In this document: positions 46,867 through 58,503 of the stretch, piece after piece
Layout: each line of letters starts with the position of its first letter
Numbering within the stretch: the stretch's first letter is position 1
Notes under the pieces: generated by a model
The model's database searches: none
Seen by the model: the letters and a program-made list of their open reading frames with translations, nothing else
What the model was told of the DNA's origin: nothing
Made by a program: the position numbers and the translations under genes
Source: Theobroma cacao
Taxonomy: Eukaryota > Streptophyta > Magnoliopsida > Malvales > Malvaceae
DNA length: 64,000 bases
Direction: 5' to 3'
Assembly (NCBI RefSeq): GCF_000208745.1
Contig: NC_030858.1
Location: forward strand, 21,392,839-21,456,838

Positions 46867-48500
46867 ATGGCTCAACCAAAATCAGTAGTAGCTGAGGGAC
46901 AATCAACAAACAGACCACCTCTGTTTGATAGCTCTAATTATCCTTATTGGAGCACTAGGATGTCAATTTACATTAGAGCTATAGACTATGAAATGTGAGA
47001 CGTCATAACTGATGGACCTTTCATGCCCTCAACCATGAATGTGGTGACAAATGAGTTGATGCCCAACCCAAGGTCTAAATGGACTGAGGCTGAAACTAAG
47101 AAAGTTCAAATAAATTTTAAAGTCATCAACACATTGCATTGTGCATTAACCCCCACTAAGTTAAACAAAGTCTCAAGCTGTACAAAAGCTAAACAAGTGT
47201 GGGAAATACTTAGAATAATCCATGAAGGGACTTCTCAAGTAAAGGAGTCCAAAATTGCTCTCTTAATACATAGTTATGTAATGTTCAAAATGGAGCCTGG
47301 TGAAGACATCACCAGCATGTTTGATAGATTTACAAACATCACAAATAAATTGAGTCAGCTAGGCAAGCCTATCCCTGAACATGAATTAGTTAAGAGACTG
47401 CTTAGATGCCTACCAAAATCGTGAAAACCAAAAGTGACTACCGTTAGAGAGGCTAAAGATCTGAACATCATCACTCTCAATGAGATTTGTGGTTCTTTTC
47501 TCACTCATGAGCTGGAGCTTAAGGAAGAAAAAGAAAAAGACCGAAAGGAAGTAAAGAAAAAGAAAAAGAACATTGAACTTAAAGCCAACATCCTTGAAGA
47601 AGAGCTGGAAGAGCTTTCCTGTGATGATGATGATGAATTAGCTCTGGTTGTAAGAAAATTCAGAAAGCTAATGGGCAGAAGAAATCGAAGGATAGCGAAA
47701 AGAGGTTTCAAGAAAGAGCAAGGTGCTTCATGGAAAATAAGAAACAAAAATGACTCCAATAAAAAGGAGAAAATGAGCTGCTACGAATGCAAGAAACCTG
47801 GTCACTTGAAGTCCGAGTGTCCATTGCTGAAAGATGAAACCCCAAAGAAAATTATGAAATCCAAGAAAACAATGGTGGCTGCTGCATGGTCGGATAGTGA
47901 CACTTCAAGCTCTAAAACTGATGATGAAAAATTTGAGGAAGAGCAAACATCTATTTAATGGCACAAGAGGATGAATCAGAGGTATCCTCATCTCCCTGCA
48001 TTAATTCTTATGATGATTTACAAGATGAATATGAATGCCTTTATGATGAATTTGAAAAACATTTTTCAAAATACAAATCATTGAAGAAAAAGGCTGCATT
48101 ACTTGAAAATGATTTGGAATAAATCAAATAAGAGTTCACCTCTATTTTTGAGCAAAGAAATATTTTGCAAGTTGAGTTAGAACACTCAAAAACAGACTTT
48201 GAGTTTTTAAAACAAGAGCTAGAAAACAAGTCTGAAGCCTTACAAATAACTCTTGATGAAAACACAGCTCTTAAATGTTTGAAAAATGAATCTTCAAAAA
48301 GAGATGCATACCATAATAAATATTCAGCTAAAGCATTACCTAGATGTTATAATTGTGGTAAAAATGGTCATTTGTCATATTACTGTTTTAAGAAAAGAAA
48401 AGTGCAGAAAGTTAAGAAAATTTGGGTTCCTAAAGGATCCTTTGCTGCAACTAACACTCAAGGACTCATCAAAGTATGGATACCTATAAAGAAAAACTGA
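46867..48500 (+). pseudogene. gag: Sirevirus gag pseudogene
   Basis: It starts MAQPKSVVAEGQSTNRPP at 46867, then FDSSNYPYWSTRMSIYIRA, the NY..W..RM block at the start of many copia gags. A TGA replaces a Trp codon near 46998. A second TGA at 47422-47424, after RCLPKS, is shared with the minus copy. A coiled-coil-like Lys/Glu region follows (47515-47700). The first zinc knuckle is intact (CYECKKPGHLKSEC, about 47782). A one-base loss near 47940 shifts the frame. The second zinc knuckle is intact (CYNCGKNGHLSYYC, about 48346). The frame ends at TGA 48498-48500, in the same frame as pol. It would form the particle and package RNA. Confidence 0.88.
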
Positions 48501-51500
48501 AATTCTATTTTGTAGGTTGAGCTAGAATTAAAAGAGACATGTTCAAGAGCTCAACTCAAGAAGAAACAGCCTTGGTACTTGGATAGTGGCTGTTCACGGC
48601 ACATGACAGGACATGAAATACTGTTTGCTCAGTTGGACAAGAGAAAGAGAGGAACCGTATCCTTTGGAGATGATTTAAAAGGCAGAATCTATGGTATAGG
48701 TACGATTGGTAAGAGTTCCCAATCTCAAATTAGTCATGTGTTGCTGGTTAAAGGCTTAAAGCATAATCTACTAAGTATTAGTCAATTATGTGATAAAGGA
48801 TTCAAAGTATGCTTTGATTCAACTAAGTGTGAAGTGATTGATATGAGTACAAATAAAATCTCATTTATAGGAAAAAGGTTGAAGAACATGTATGTAGTTT
48901 TTCTTGAAGACCTTGATGTGAATAGTGAAGTATGTCTTGTTGCAAATGCTGAGAATGATAGTTGGTTATGGAATAGGAGATTAGGACATGTGAGCATGCA
49001 TACTATGTCTAAATTAATAAAGAAAAATCTTGTTATTGGACTGTCAGAATTGAAATTTGAAAATGATAGGATATGTATTGCTCACCAACTAGGAAAACAA
49101 GTTATAACATCCTTTAAGACGAAGAAAATAGTGTCAACATCTAGACCTCTTGAATTGTCGCACATTGATCTATTTGGTTCAATAAGCACAACTAGCTTAG
49201 GAGGTAAATCTTATGGCTTTGTAATAGTTGATGACTATTCTAAATATAGTTGGGTATACTTCCTTGCTCATAAGAATGATACTCTACAAACATTCTTAAA
49301 TTATTGTAAAAAAATAGAAAATGAAAAAGGACTAGCCATAGTTAGCAAAAGGAATGATCATGGAGGAGAATTTGAGAATGATGAGTTTGAAAAATTTTGC
49401 AATGAAAAAAGGTTGGATCAGAATTTTTCTGCACCTAGAACACCTCAACAAAATGGAGTTGCAAAGAGGAAAAACAGAACATTAAAAGAAATGGCTAGGA
49501 CCATGTTATATGGGAACAACCTACCTAAATATCTTTGAGCTGAGGTAGTAAATACAATAGCTTATATTCTTAATAAAGTCTCAATAAGACCCTTGATTTC
49601 AAAGACTCCATATGACCTTTAGAAAGGTAGGAAACCAAATATTTCTCACCTTAGGAGTTTTGGCTGTAAATGCTTTGTATTGAACAATGGAAAACAACCT
49701 CTAGGGAAGTTTGATGCAAAGAGTGATGAAGCAATATTTTTAGGATATGCATTAAACTCAAAGGCCTATAGAGTTTTTAACAAAATGACCCTAACCATTG
49801 AAGAATCAGTCCATGTTGTTTTTGATAAGTCAAATGCTTTACAAAAAGAAGTTCATGATGATGATGATGATATAGAAATCCTAGAAAAACAAAAAGAGGA
49901 AATTAGCATAGAGAACAATAAAAATAATGAAGAAAGCTCATCTAGAAGAGAAAATGAAACTCCATTTCTAGAAAATCTGCAAAAAGTAAAAAATCAGCAT
50001 GATGATCTACCAAGGAGTTGGAGATTTGTAAGAGATCACCCACAAGACCAAATAATAAGTGACATTTCACAAGGAGTTAGAACTAGAAAAACAACTAGAG
50101 AAACTTGTGAGTTTTTAGCTTTTATATCTCAAATTGAACCTAAAAACTTTGAAGAAGCTGAAAAGGAGGAAAGTTGGATAATAGCCATGCAAGAAGAACT
50201 TGATCAATTCACTAGGAATCATGTATGGTCATTGGTACCTAGACCTTCAAATCATCCTATTGTTGGTACTAAATGGTTATTTAGAAATAAGGTAGTTGAG
50301 CAAAGAAATGTAGTTAGAAACAAAGCTAGGTTGGTAGCAAAAAGATACAACCAAGAAGAAGGAATAGATTATGATGAAACCTTTGCTCTCGTAGCTAGGA
50401 TTGAAGCCATAAGGTTGTTGCTAGCTTTTGCATGCTTCATGAATTTTAAGTTGTACCAAATGGATGTAAAAAGGGCATTCTTAAATGGATTAATTCAAGA
50501 GGAAGTTTTTGTAGAACAACCACCTGGTTTTGAAGATTTTGAAAAATCTGATCATGTTTTTAAGCTTCACAGAGCATTACATGGATTGAAGCAAGCTCCT
50601 AGATCTTGGTATGAGAGGCTTTCAAAATTTCTAGTTGAAAAATGATATGATAGAGGTAGCATTGATACTACATTGTTCATAAAAAGATATCTAAATGATT
50701 TAATTGTTGTGCAAATATATGTGGATGATATTGTATTTGGTGCAACTAATGAAGCTTTATGCAAGAACTTTGCAAAGGAAATGCAAGGTGAATTTGAGAT
50801 GAGCATGATGGGAGAGTTGAAGTACTTCCTTGGTCTTCAAATCAAACAAAGTGAGGAAGGAATCTTCATCAACCAAGAAAGATATACTTATGATATGCTT
50901 AAGAAATTTGATATGCTGAAGCTGAAATCAATTTCCACACCAATGAGTACATCAACCAAACTTGACATAGATGAAAAAGGAAAAGATATGGATCAAAAGC
51001 TCTATAGAGGTATGATCGGCTCTCTTCTATACTTAATAGCAAGTAGACTAGATATTCAGTTTAGTGTGTGCTTGTGTGCTAAATTTCAATCACAGCCTAA
51101 AGAATCACACCTAAAAGCTGTTAAGAGAATTTTTAGATACCTCATAGACACTCAAGAACTAGGAATATGGTACTCTAGAGACTCAACTTTTAGCTTAGTT
51201 GGATATTCAGATGCTGACTTTATTGGCAGTAGAACTGATAGGAAAAGCACTAGTGGAACATGTCAATTTTTAGGAAAGATGCTTGTGTCTTGGTCCAGCA
51301 AGAAGCAAAACTCAGTAGCATTGTCTACAGCAAAGGCTGAATATGTATCATTAGGTAGCTGCTATGCACAAATCCTTTGGATCAAGCAACAATTAAAAGA
51401 CTATGGAATAACAATGCATAATGTACCGATATACTGTGATAACACAAGTGCAATCAATATATCAAAAAATCCTGTGCAACATTCTAGGACAAAGCACATT

Positions 51501-51668
51501 GAAATTAGACACCATTTTATTAGAGACCATGTAGTGAAAAATGACATTAAAATAGATTTTGTGAATACTCTACATCAATTAGCAGACATTTTTACCAAAC
51601 CGTTGACTGAAGATAGATTTTGTGAGATTAGAAGAAATTTGGGGATGGTTAATGTGAAGGAATTATGA
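48501..51668 (+). pseudogene. pol: Sirevirus pol pseudogene: protease, integrase, reverse transcriptase, RNase H
   Basis: One frame spans the whole length, broken only by a TAG at 48513-48515 and by stops near 49537, 49619 and 50643. Counting from the Met at 48579: protease DSG at residues 2-4. The integrase zinc site has lost two ligands (WLWNRRLGH for WLWHRRLGH, and CIAHQ for CDTCQ). Asp197 (HIDLFG) and Asp260 (NDHGGEF) are kept, but the catalytic Glu at 296 is Lys (GVAKRKNR, 49464-49466). Reverse transcriptase has TKWLFRNK, YQMDVKRAFLNG and YVDD at 50718-50729. RNase H has SDADF, KAEYVSLGS and DNTSAINISKNP, and ends VNVKEL at 51668. Enzymes of this kind process Gag-Pol, copy the RNA and integrate the DNA. 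Integrase here should be dead even if the stops were passed. Confidence 0.93.
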
Positions 51669-52060
51669 GAAAATCTTTGGCTCTCACATTGAAAACAGAA
51701 TGCATTCAGTCGACTAAGGAATTCTTAGTCAACTAAGAGTAGCTTGAATCCTTAAATAATAAGACTCAGAGAGTTTAAAGAAGTAGGAGTAAATTATGGT
51801 AAAAATTTGATTTACCGGGTGTAAAGAGGAATAGAGTAGAGGTGCCAAAGGTAAATAATCAAAATTTTAGAGGGAGATTTGAAAATACGAAGAAATAAAA
51901 GTAGGACAGTTCTTCAAGGAAGATGAAAAGTTTTCTGAGCAACAACTGCTGCCAACCTCTTCTTCCCTCTCCTCTGTAACTCATTACTCTAAAAATAAAA
52001 ACCTAAACTTCCTAGTTACCTCTAAAACCAACTCAGACCTTCAAAATTTCTAGAACCAAA
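51669..52060 (+). other. Spacer between pol and the extra ORF (plus Sirevirus)
   Basis: About 390 bases without coding. It holds two palindromic modules in tandem (CAGTCGACTAAG and CTTAGTCAACTAAG, 51706-51738), the same motif as in the LTRs. Confidence 0.65.
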
Positions 52061-54014
52061 ATGGCTAGAACATCTCAGAGTAAAGAAGTATCAGATAAGA
52101 AGAAAGGAAAAAGGCCAATAGAGGAAGAAACTGGAACAGAAAGTTAAAAGAAGAAACAGAAAATCACGCCTGCATCAGTGAAGGAAATAGCCAAAAAACT
52201 AAGGGAAAAGAAACAGAAAACTGACAAGAAGAAAGATACAGAACTCTCACTCTAGAAAGGTATCAGTTCTTTTTCTTCTTCAAAATTTAGAAATAAGCTG
52301 CATGAGTATAGATTCAAGAATATAGAAAATGCACCAATCTCCTACGAAAAGTTTATTGATTGGAAGAGTTTTAAGGAAAATGAAAAAATCTAGACCAATC
52401 TATCTGAGTACTTTGATGAACTGAAACTTAAAGGTTACAGCACCTTTAAGAATAGGTCATATAGTCCAAGTCCTGTTAAAGAATTTTACTCTGGCATTGC
52501 TCTGATGACTATGTAGAAGATAGCTTAAATGTCTATTTGAATGGAAAATAGATTGTTGTGACTACTGGAGATTTAGGGAACCTGCTGAAAATAGAGGGTG
52601 AAATAGGTGAATTTGAATTTCCAGAAAAATATGATCCGTCCTCACTGTGGGAGATCATCACTGAAAAGAAAGAAAAGTACTCCTTTAAAAGTAATTTAGG
52701 TTTGATAATCAATCCACAGATTAAGATACTGCATTACTTTATAGCAGCAAATATTCAAGGGAAAAGTGGAAGTCTTAGCTACATCAGCCTTCAGGATCTT
52801 TGGCTGATGGAGCATGCTTTTAATGGAGTGTCTCTAAATTTGGGGAGATTTATGATTGAGAAAATGAGAAGTGCTTGTGGACTTGATAAGGTCAATCTGC
52901 CATATGAGAATGTGATTACATCCCTTGTGCAAAAGAAAGGAATATAGGCTAAGAGGTATGATATGGACGTGGAAAAACCAAAGACCAAGCCATTTATTAT
53001 GGCAGCTTAGTTAAGATGAGGTATGTGCTTGATGGAGAGAAGTTTATTAAAACTTCCAAAGCTGGCCCAAGAAAATATCACAGTCTACTTGCTCAACATG
53101 AAAAAGCTCCTTCCAGATTTTTGAATGAGATGATTTTTAATTTGCTTATGAGGATTGATGGTAAGTTGACTGACCAAGGAGTGAAGCTCCAGAAAATGGA
53201 AGATAAAATCACTGAGTTGGAAAACGAGCTAAAGGAGAAGGAAAACATGGCATCTGAACTTGTGGCTGCAGACAATTCTACTACATCTAGCACTGCACCT
53301 GCACAGTAAGGTACTGAAGGTTCAACAAAGCCAGCAGAGAAGTTTGCCCCTCATATTGGAAGTTCTAGCACTCAAATTGAAGGCTCTAACTACAAGTCTG
53401 CCAATCCTATTTTGCAAACTGAGAACTCCCCAAAAGGAGTTGATCAGCTAGCCAAAAAACTCTCCTTTAAATCTCAACGCAAAAATGACTCAAAACAAAG
53501 GACTGAAGTAGTTGATGTAAAAACTGAGAAACATCAAGTCTCTTATCCCAATTCAGAGAAAGTTTTCGTTATGGACATTTTTCACCAAATGGTCAGAAAG
53601 GAATAAGCTGAAAAAGTCACTATCAAGACAACAATTCAAAAGGATGGTGCAAATGTAAGAAAAAGAAAGAAACTTGCTTCAACTCCCAAACTAAAGGCAA
53701 AAATAGGGAAACCAGAAGCTACCACAACACCACCAGTTGAGGCAAAACAACCAACTAAAGGAAGGAAGATTATGGCAACCAAGACAGCTTTTCTCAAAAG
53801 AAGAAACTCTTTTAGATTGGCAGAGAAGTCCAAACCAGTTTCAGCCTCTTCTCCTCACAGTCTAGTTCATGTTTAAGACAAATCTTCTCTAGAATCCTCT
53901 CTTAGAAAGTCATCTCCTCTCCGAGAACCCTCTCCTTTTCCTCTCAACCTTTTCTATGGTATTGAATCCCCACCCTCTGACACATCAGATGAATATAAGC
54001 CCCTCCCTTGTTGA
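52061..54014 (+). pseudogene. Sirevirus extra ORF after pol (env-like position)
   Basis: It starts MARTSQSKEVSDKKKGKRPI at 52061. A TAA interrupts it at codon 29, and a TAG at 52253-52255 is shared with the minus copy. It continues KFRNKLHEYRFKNIENAPIS and KGYSTFKNRSYSPSPVKEFY. A deletion near 52505 follows, then GDLGNLLKIEGEIGEFEFPE, DLWLMEHAFNGVSLNLGRFM, a coiled-coil-like segment (KLTDQGVKLQKMEDKITELE near 53163) and a Lys/Ser/Pro-rich tail to about 54014. The same domain layout as 29936-31888, with the same limits on interpretation: the core resembles the putative plant transposon protein domain and no membrane signal is visible. Confidence 0.7.
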
Positions 54015-54814
54015 CAAAAGGGGGAGTAGAATAGAATGGGTGTAAGAACTAGGAACCAGAAGAATAAAATTAAAAAAAAATGCTAGGATAGAGGAACCAA
54101 GAAGGAACCTAGGAAAGGAAAGAAGACAGAATCAAAGATGAATTAACTTAGAAAAATAGGAGATAGGAAGCAAAATAGTCCAGGGGCAGTTTCGAAATAC
54201 TTGTTGGTTAACTGTTATTTGTGCCATGGTGGCACTTGAACACTTGGTTTTAATCTTGTTATTTATGTGGTTGTATGTGAAATATGAATGCTGATATGAC
54301 TACGATACTTAACTGCTACAAATTGAAGTCTGCTGATATTTTGGTATTTTGATTGTCATGAATAAAATCTGCTGGTGCTATGCTAATATTGATTTACATA
54401 CTAATAAATGATTTTTTGTTATGCCATTTTGGATAATTTCTATTTGAAAGTAGATATAGAAGGTGTGTATAGTATATCATTTGAAACCTGAATGATGCAG
54501 GCTAAATTCGAAATCAATATACTATTGACAGTTATTGGAACAGTGATAAAAATTTGTCAAAACTTGTAGCTGAAAAATTCTGGATGCAAATCACTCTAAA
54601 TTGTTGCATATATGTATACTCTAAATGTACAATGTCATTTTTTATGTGACAAGAATAAAATTGGCTAAAACAAAATAAGCAAAATATGCACACACTAAGG
54701 GGGAGCTTATACTTAGGGGGAGCAATCCTCATTTTCTGCAGAAAACTAAAAAGAATTAAAAAGATACTATGCTGTTAATCAATGAATGTTTTGTCATCAT
54801 AAAAAGGGGGAGAT
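54015..54814 (+). other. Non-coding 3' region with multiple purine tracts (plus Sirevirus)
   Basis: About 800 bases without coding. G-rich tracts occur at 54016-54026, 54697-54704, 54714-54722 and 54801-54813; the last directly precedes the LTR. Repeated purine tracts before the 3' LTR are a known Sirevirus trait. Confidence 0.78.
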
Positions 54815-57179
54815 TATTGGCTCCATTAGTTTTTGATGACAATAAAACATTTCCATTTATGTGTGTCTAATACCTTTACTTGAGTGTGTAGGAAATTAAT
54901 ATATGAAATTAATTTATTAACTCTTCAAAGAGTATTTTTGAAAGAAAAAGAGGGATAAAATCAACAAGATGTAACTGAATAACAAGGAGGAAGCTTATTG
55001 GTGAAATAAGAAAGAACATTGGTTGACCAAATTTCAAATTGGAGAAATGACGGGCTGAAGAGTTTGAGAAACAAAACCAACTTAGTCAGCCAAGTTAGTC
55101 GACTAAGTGCCCTCTGCCATAATCTGCAAACCAGAAATAGAATCAACTTAGTCAACTAAGAGCTCGCTGTTTGCAATTTGAACTAGAGCACTACAAGACA
55201 AATTAACAGCTAAAACTCATCCTCAACTGTTTCCAATAGCCATAAACTATCAAACTGCCATCAAAGATCTCCAAGTATAAAAAGGTCTTCCAACAATGAG
55301 AAACAAGTTTTTTAAAAGCTTTGAATGAGATTTGAGTTGTAGAAAGTTGAAAAACCAGAAAAGCTTCACTGCACTTGTCTGCACTTAAACGCCTACTCTT
55401 TACCATTGTATTTAGTACTCAATCTTGTAACATTCAGATCAACTTGTGATCATAGGTACTTTCTTTAACCTCTCTTCTTGTATACTTAGAGTGAGGAAGT
55501 CACTCTAAGGGGTTGTTCAAGCTTGGGAAAGCTTGAATGTTATAGGTTGTGGTTAAGCCTTGGAAAACCAATTTGGGTTTTAATTACGCCAATGAAAAAC
55601 TAGTATAAAGGTTTTGTGAGACCTTGATCTTTATAGACTCGTAGATAGAAATATACGCGATATCCTTAATCAGGGGTAATTTCGTCATTTTCTCAATAAG
55701 CCCATAAAAGTAAGTTTTAAACAATATTATGGCTTAAGTAGGCCTAAAGCATAAATGAATGATGAAAATATGGGTGAAATGACAAGGACATAAAAATTTT
55801 GATGATTTTCATGTTTTAGGGGCAAAATGGTAATTTTGTCACTTGAGGACAAACTGGGAATTTTTAGAATAAGATTTTGATCACATTTGACTCATTGGAG
55901 TATGATTTGAGTTTGAGAGGTGAAAAATTTAAATTCTGACATTTTTTGGAGTTTTAGGGGTAAAATGATAATTTTACGAGTTTACGAGGGCAAAGTTGGA
56001 ATTTTGGAATTCTACACCACCTAACACTTGTCATGCCCATGGATTTCAGCCATTAACATTTTACATTGTGGATAATTGAAATATTTTATGTGGTGGAGAG
56101 AGATTGCTTAATGGATAAGTTTACACATGGACCAATGGAAACATGCCATGTGTCAAGCTTGGATTATTCTAGAATTTCCTTGTAAAATCTATTTAAAACT
56201 CTCTTAGTCTCACCCATATGGCCGGCCAAAGCATGAAGTGAAGAGGAAAGGAAAGAACACAAACCCTAGGTGGGAAAATTGAAGAAAAAGTGTGGGATTT
56301 CAAGGGATTAAGCTAATTTGTGGAGGGGCATTTTAGTAATTTCTAAGGGAATGGATAAGCTTGGGCCATAAATATCTTCTCCTTCCAGCAGCTTCTTGGG
56401 ATTTCCAGCAACTTCCTCTTCTTGTTTTCTTCCCTCTCACGTTTCTTCAATTTCTCCATGGAAGCTTGATGTGAAGCTTTCATAACTTTCTCTCTCTAGC
56501 TCTAATTTTCATACCCTGGTGCCCTTTTGACTAGAACCCTTGTATTCTTCCACTCTCTCACTTTAAAACCCTTGAAAATGATGAAAATCTTGTTTCCATA
56601 CTCTCTCACTAGTTAGGTGTTTTAGAGAGAGAAAGAGGAAGCTTTATTAATAGCTTGAGAGCTTTTGGAAAGAAGTTCAAAGTTACAAAGCTATCAAGGT
56701 GAGTAGTAAACTAGTATTGGGTTTTAAGTGTTGAGAATGACTAGAGATTTGATTTGTGAATATTTTGTAGTTGAGATTGTTAATTCACTTTGGAGTGATA
56801 GGAAAGTGAAAATGGATGGCCATTTAAATGGCAATTGAAAGCTAGCTAAAAGATAGCTTTTAGGGTTTATAGTATGTAAATTGACATTATGGAAATGTTA
56901 ATTTGATGGTAGGTGCTAACGAAGCCCCATCACCCTAATTGGATCATTAGGGGAATTAAGAGTCGGCTAAAGGCTCAATGAATACTGGTGAGTGGACTTG
57001 CATTTCAAACTTGTTTTGGGGAATATGAAAGATTCTATCCAACTTGTCTTAGAAAATGTACCTTGGGAACAAGCTTTTAGTAAAATGATTTTATATTGTG
57101 AAAATGTGCTATACAATGGTTTATGTGTTATCACAATATGATAAAATGCATGATATGCATTGGATGCTTCTTTGCATGT

Positions 57180-57330
57180 TGATGTGGACCCGGCTATGTG
57201 CGAGTAGGAGTGCACAAAAGCCGTTGCTGACCCGACTATGTACGAGTAGGAGTGCACATAAGCCGTTGCTAACCCAGTTATATGCGAGTGAGAGTACGCA
57301 TAAGTCGTTGCATATGAGATGATGATGATG
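57180..57330 (+). repeat. Tandem array in the last solo LTR
   Basis: Three units of about 50 bases with the core CCGGCTATGTGCGAGTAGGA and AGTGCACAAAAGCCGTTGC. These are the most regular units of this array type in the window. Confidence 0.8.
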
Positions 57331-57351
57331 GGAGGGTGTACATGATGATTG

Positions 57352-57382
<31 letters not shown>

Positions 57383-57526
57383 TGGTATATGGTTGTAAAT
57401 GCAAATATGTGAGCATTTGATCTGTTGAAATTTGGGAGTTTACATGTGTTACATGTTGCTATTGTTATTTTAGCAAGATGGCTTGTTTTAAAGGAAAATG
57501 AGACTTTTTCCTTGATGTTCTGACTC

Positions 57527-57615
57527 TCGCTGTAGTAAAAAACTGTCGAGTTTGAGGGCCTTCACCAGACCTGGTTCTCACTGCAACGAGAATGAAGTTC
57601 GCTGCAGCGATAAAC
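57527..57615 (+). repeat. Palindrome cluster in the last solo LTR
   Basis: Two to three eroded copies of the TCTCGCTGCAGCGAGA dyad (CTCGCTGTAGTAA, CTCACTGCAACGAGA, TTCGCTGCAGCGATA). It has fewer copies than the LARD LTRs and lacks the ~105-bp block that follows the first cluster there. Confidence 0.65.
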
Positions 57616-58503
57616 TTTATGTCCATTTTGGCTAACTTGTGGGTTTTGCTATATTTTCTGATTCTTTGGTACCATAGTTGAGTATTGATCTTTTAAGTGA
57701 TTTACTCATGAGGGGTTTCCATGAGGGGTTCTACTAAGAACTAGTACAAATTGTATTGTTTTGAGAAAATGAGTGCATCATGATTTCGATAAACATTCCT
57801 TATGGTATGTTTGTTCTCTTCTTGTTCACTCACTGAGTTTATGCTCACCGCTTTCAACTTCATGTTTTCAGATTAAGAGACAACCGGTAACTAGGACGTG
57901 GTGTCCTCGTGGACTTGTATCCATCTTTTGGTAGGTGTCTCGACATTCAGTAGCTGTACATTCATCTGAGTCTCTCCGTTGGACATCGAGTCTCCTTTTG
58001 TTGTGTATAGACGAACCTAATGTGAATTATTAAGATACATGTGTAGACAGTGTATATACACCTGTTGGTATGCTAGTATGAAGTGGCAATGCTCAATATT
58101 ATTTTGATTCTAAGTTATGATATATGACTTAGCAGTTTATGATGGAATGATGAACATGTCAGATTAATAGGCTTGCTTGGGCTTAGTGGACTACATCCAT
58201 TGGGCCCATGCGCCGGTCATGGCCCGAAATTTGGGTCGTGACAATTTTGGTTGAGCCTGCGAAAAGCCATTGTAAAAGCTTGGTGAAAGCTTGTGAATTT
58301 CACCGGATTCTTAGTGAATCATTGGGAAAATCCTTTGTTGGATAATCAAGGTAGTGGATGTAGGTCTTGGACCAAACCACTCTAAATTGTTATGCACCTT
58401 ACTCTGTTTTTATATTCTTAGGTTCTGGAAATTAGTTCCACATCTTGTCAAGAGCCAAATTGTGCTATTCACTCCCCTCTAGCACATAGTAATGGGACCA
58501 ACA

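Larger units (their letters stand above)
55615..58243 (+). mobile_element. Solo LTR of the LARD subfamily, 2629 bp, inside a Sirevirus LTR
   Basis: It starts TGTGAGACCTTGATC and ends GGGTCGTGACA. The host LTR reads AAAGGTTTTGGCTGAGC in the intact copy (46536-46552); here it is split to AAAGGTTT and ATTTTGGTTGAGC, so the duplication is GTTTT/ATTTT with one change and a shortened T run. It contains a tandem array (57180-57330), an alternating AT run (57354-57375) and a small palindrome cluster (57527-57615). Confidence 0.85.
45733..58503 (+). mobile_element. Sirevirus-type copia retrotransposon, plus strand, with a solo LTR in its 3' LTR
   Basis: 12.8 kb in the window, about 10.1 kb without the nested LTR. 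Flanks are CAAAC (45728-45732) and CAAAA (58504-58508), a target duplication with one mismatch. The order matches the minus copy: 5' LTR, primer site, gag, pol, extra ORF, purine tracts, 3' LTR. It lies in the MULE gene, which rejoins across it (SLVKHYK, then NIAKCINLCLRQARKVPI). Pol is nearly open, with only three internal stops after its first methionine, but integrase has lost key residues. Confidence 0.92.
54815..58503 (+). repeat. 3' LTR of the plus-strand Sirevirus, split by a solo LTR
   Basis: It starts TATTGGCTCCATT (TG changed to TA) at 54815, breaks at 55614 and resumes at 58244, ending GGGACCAACA at 58503. The two parts add up to about 1060 bases, close to the 1076 of the 5' LTR. 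Palindromic modules lie at 55076-55106 and 55144-55165. Confidence 0.92.
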
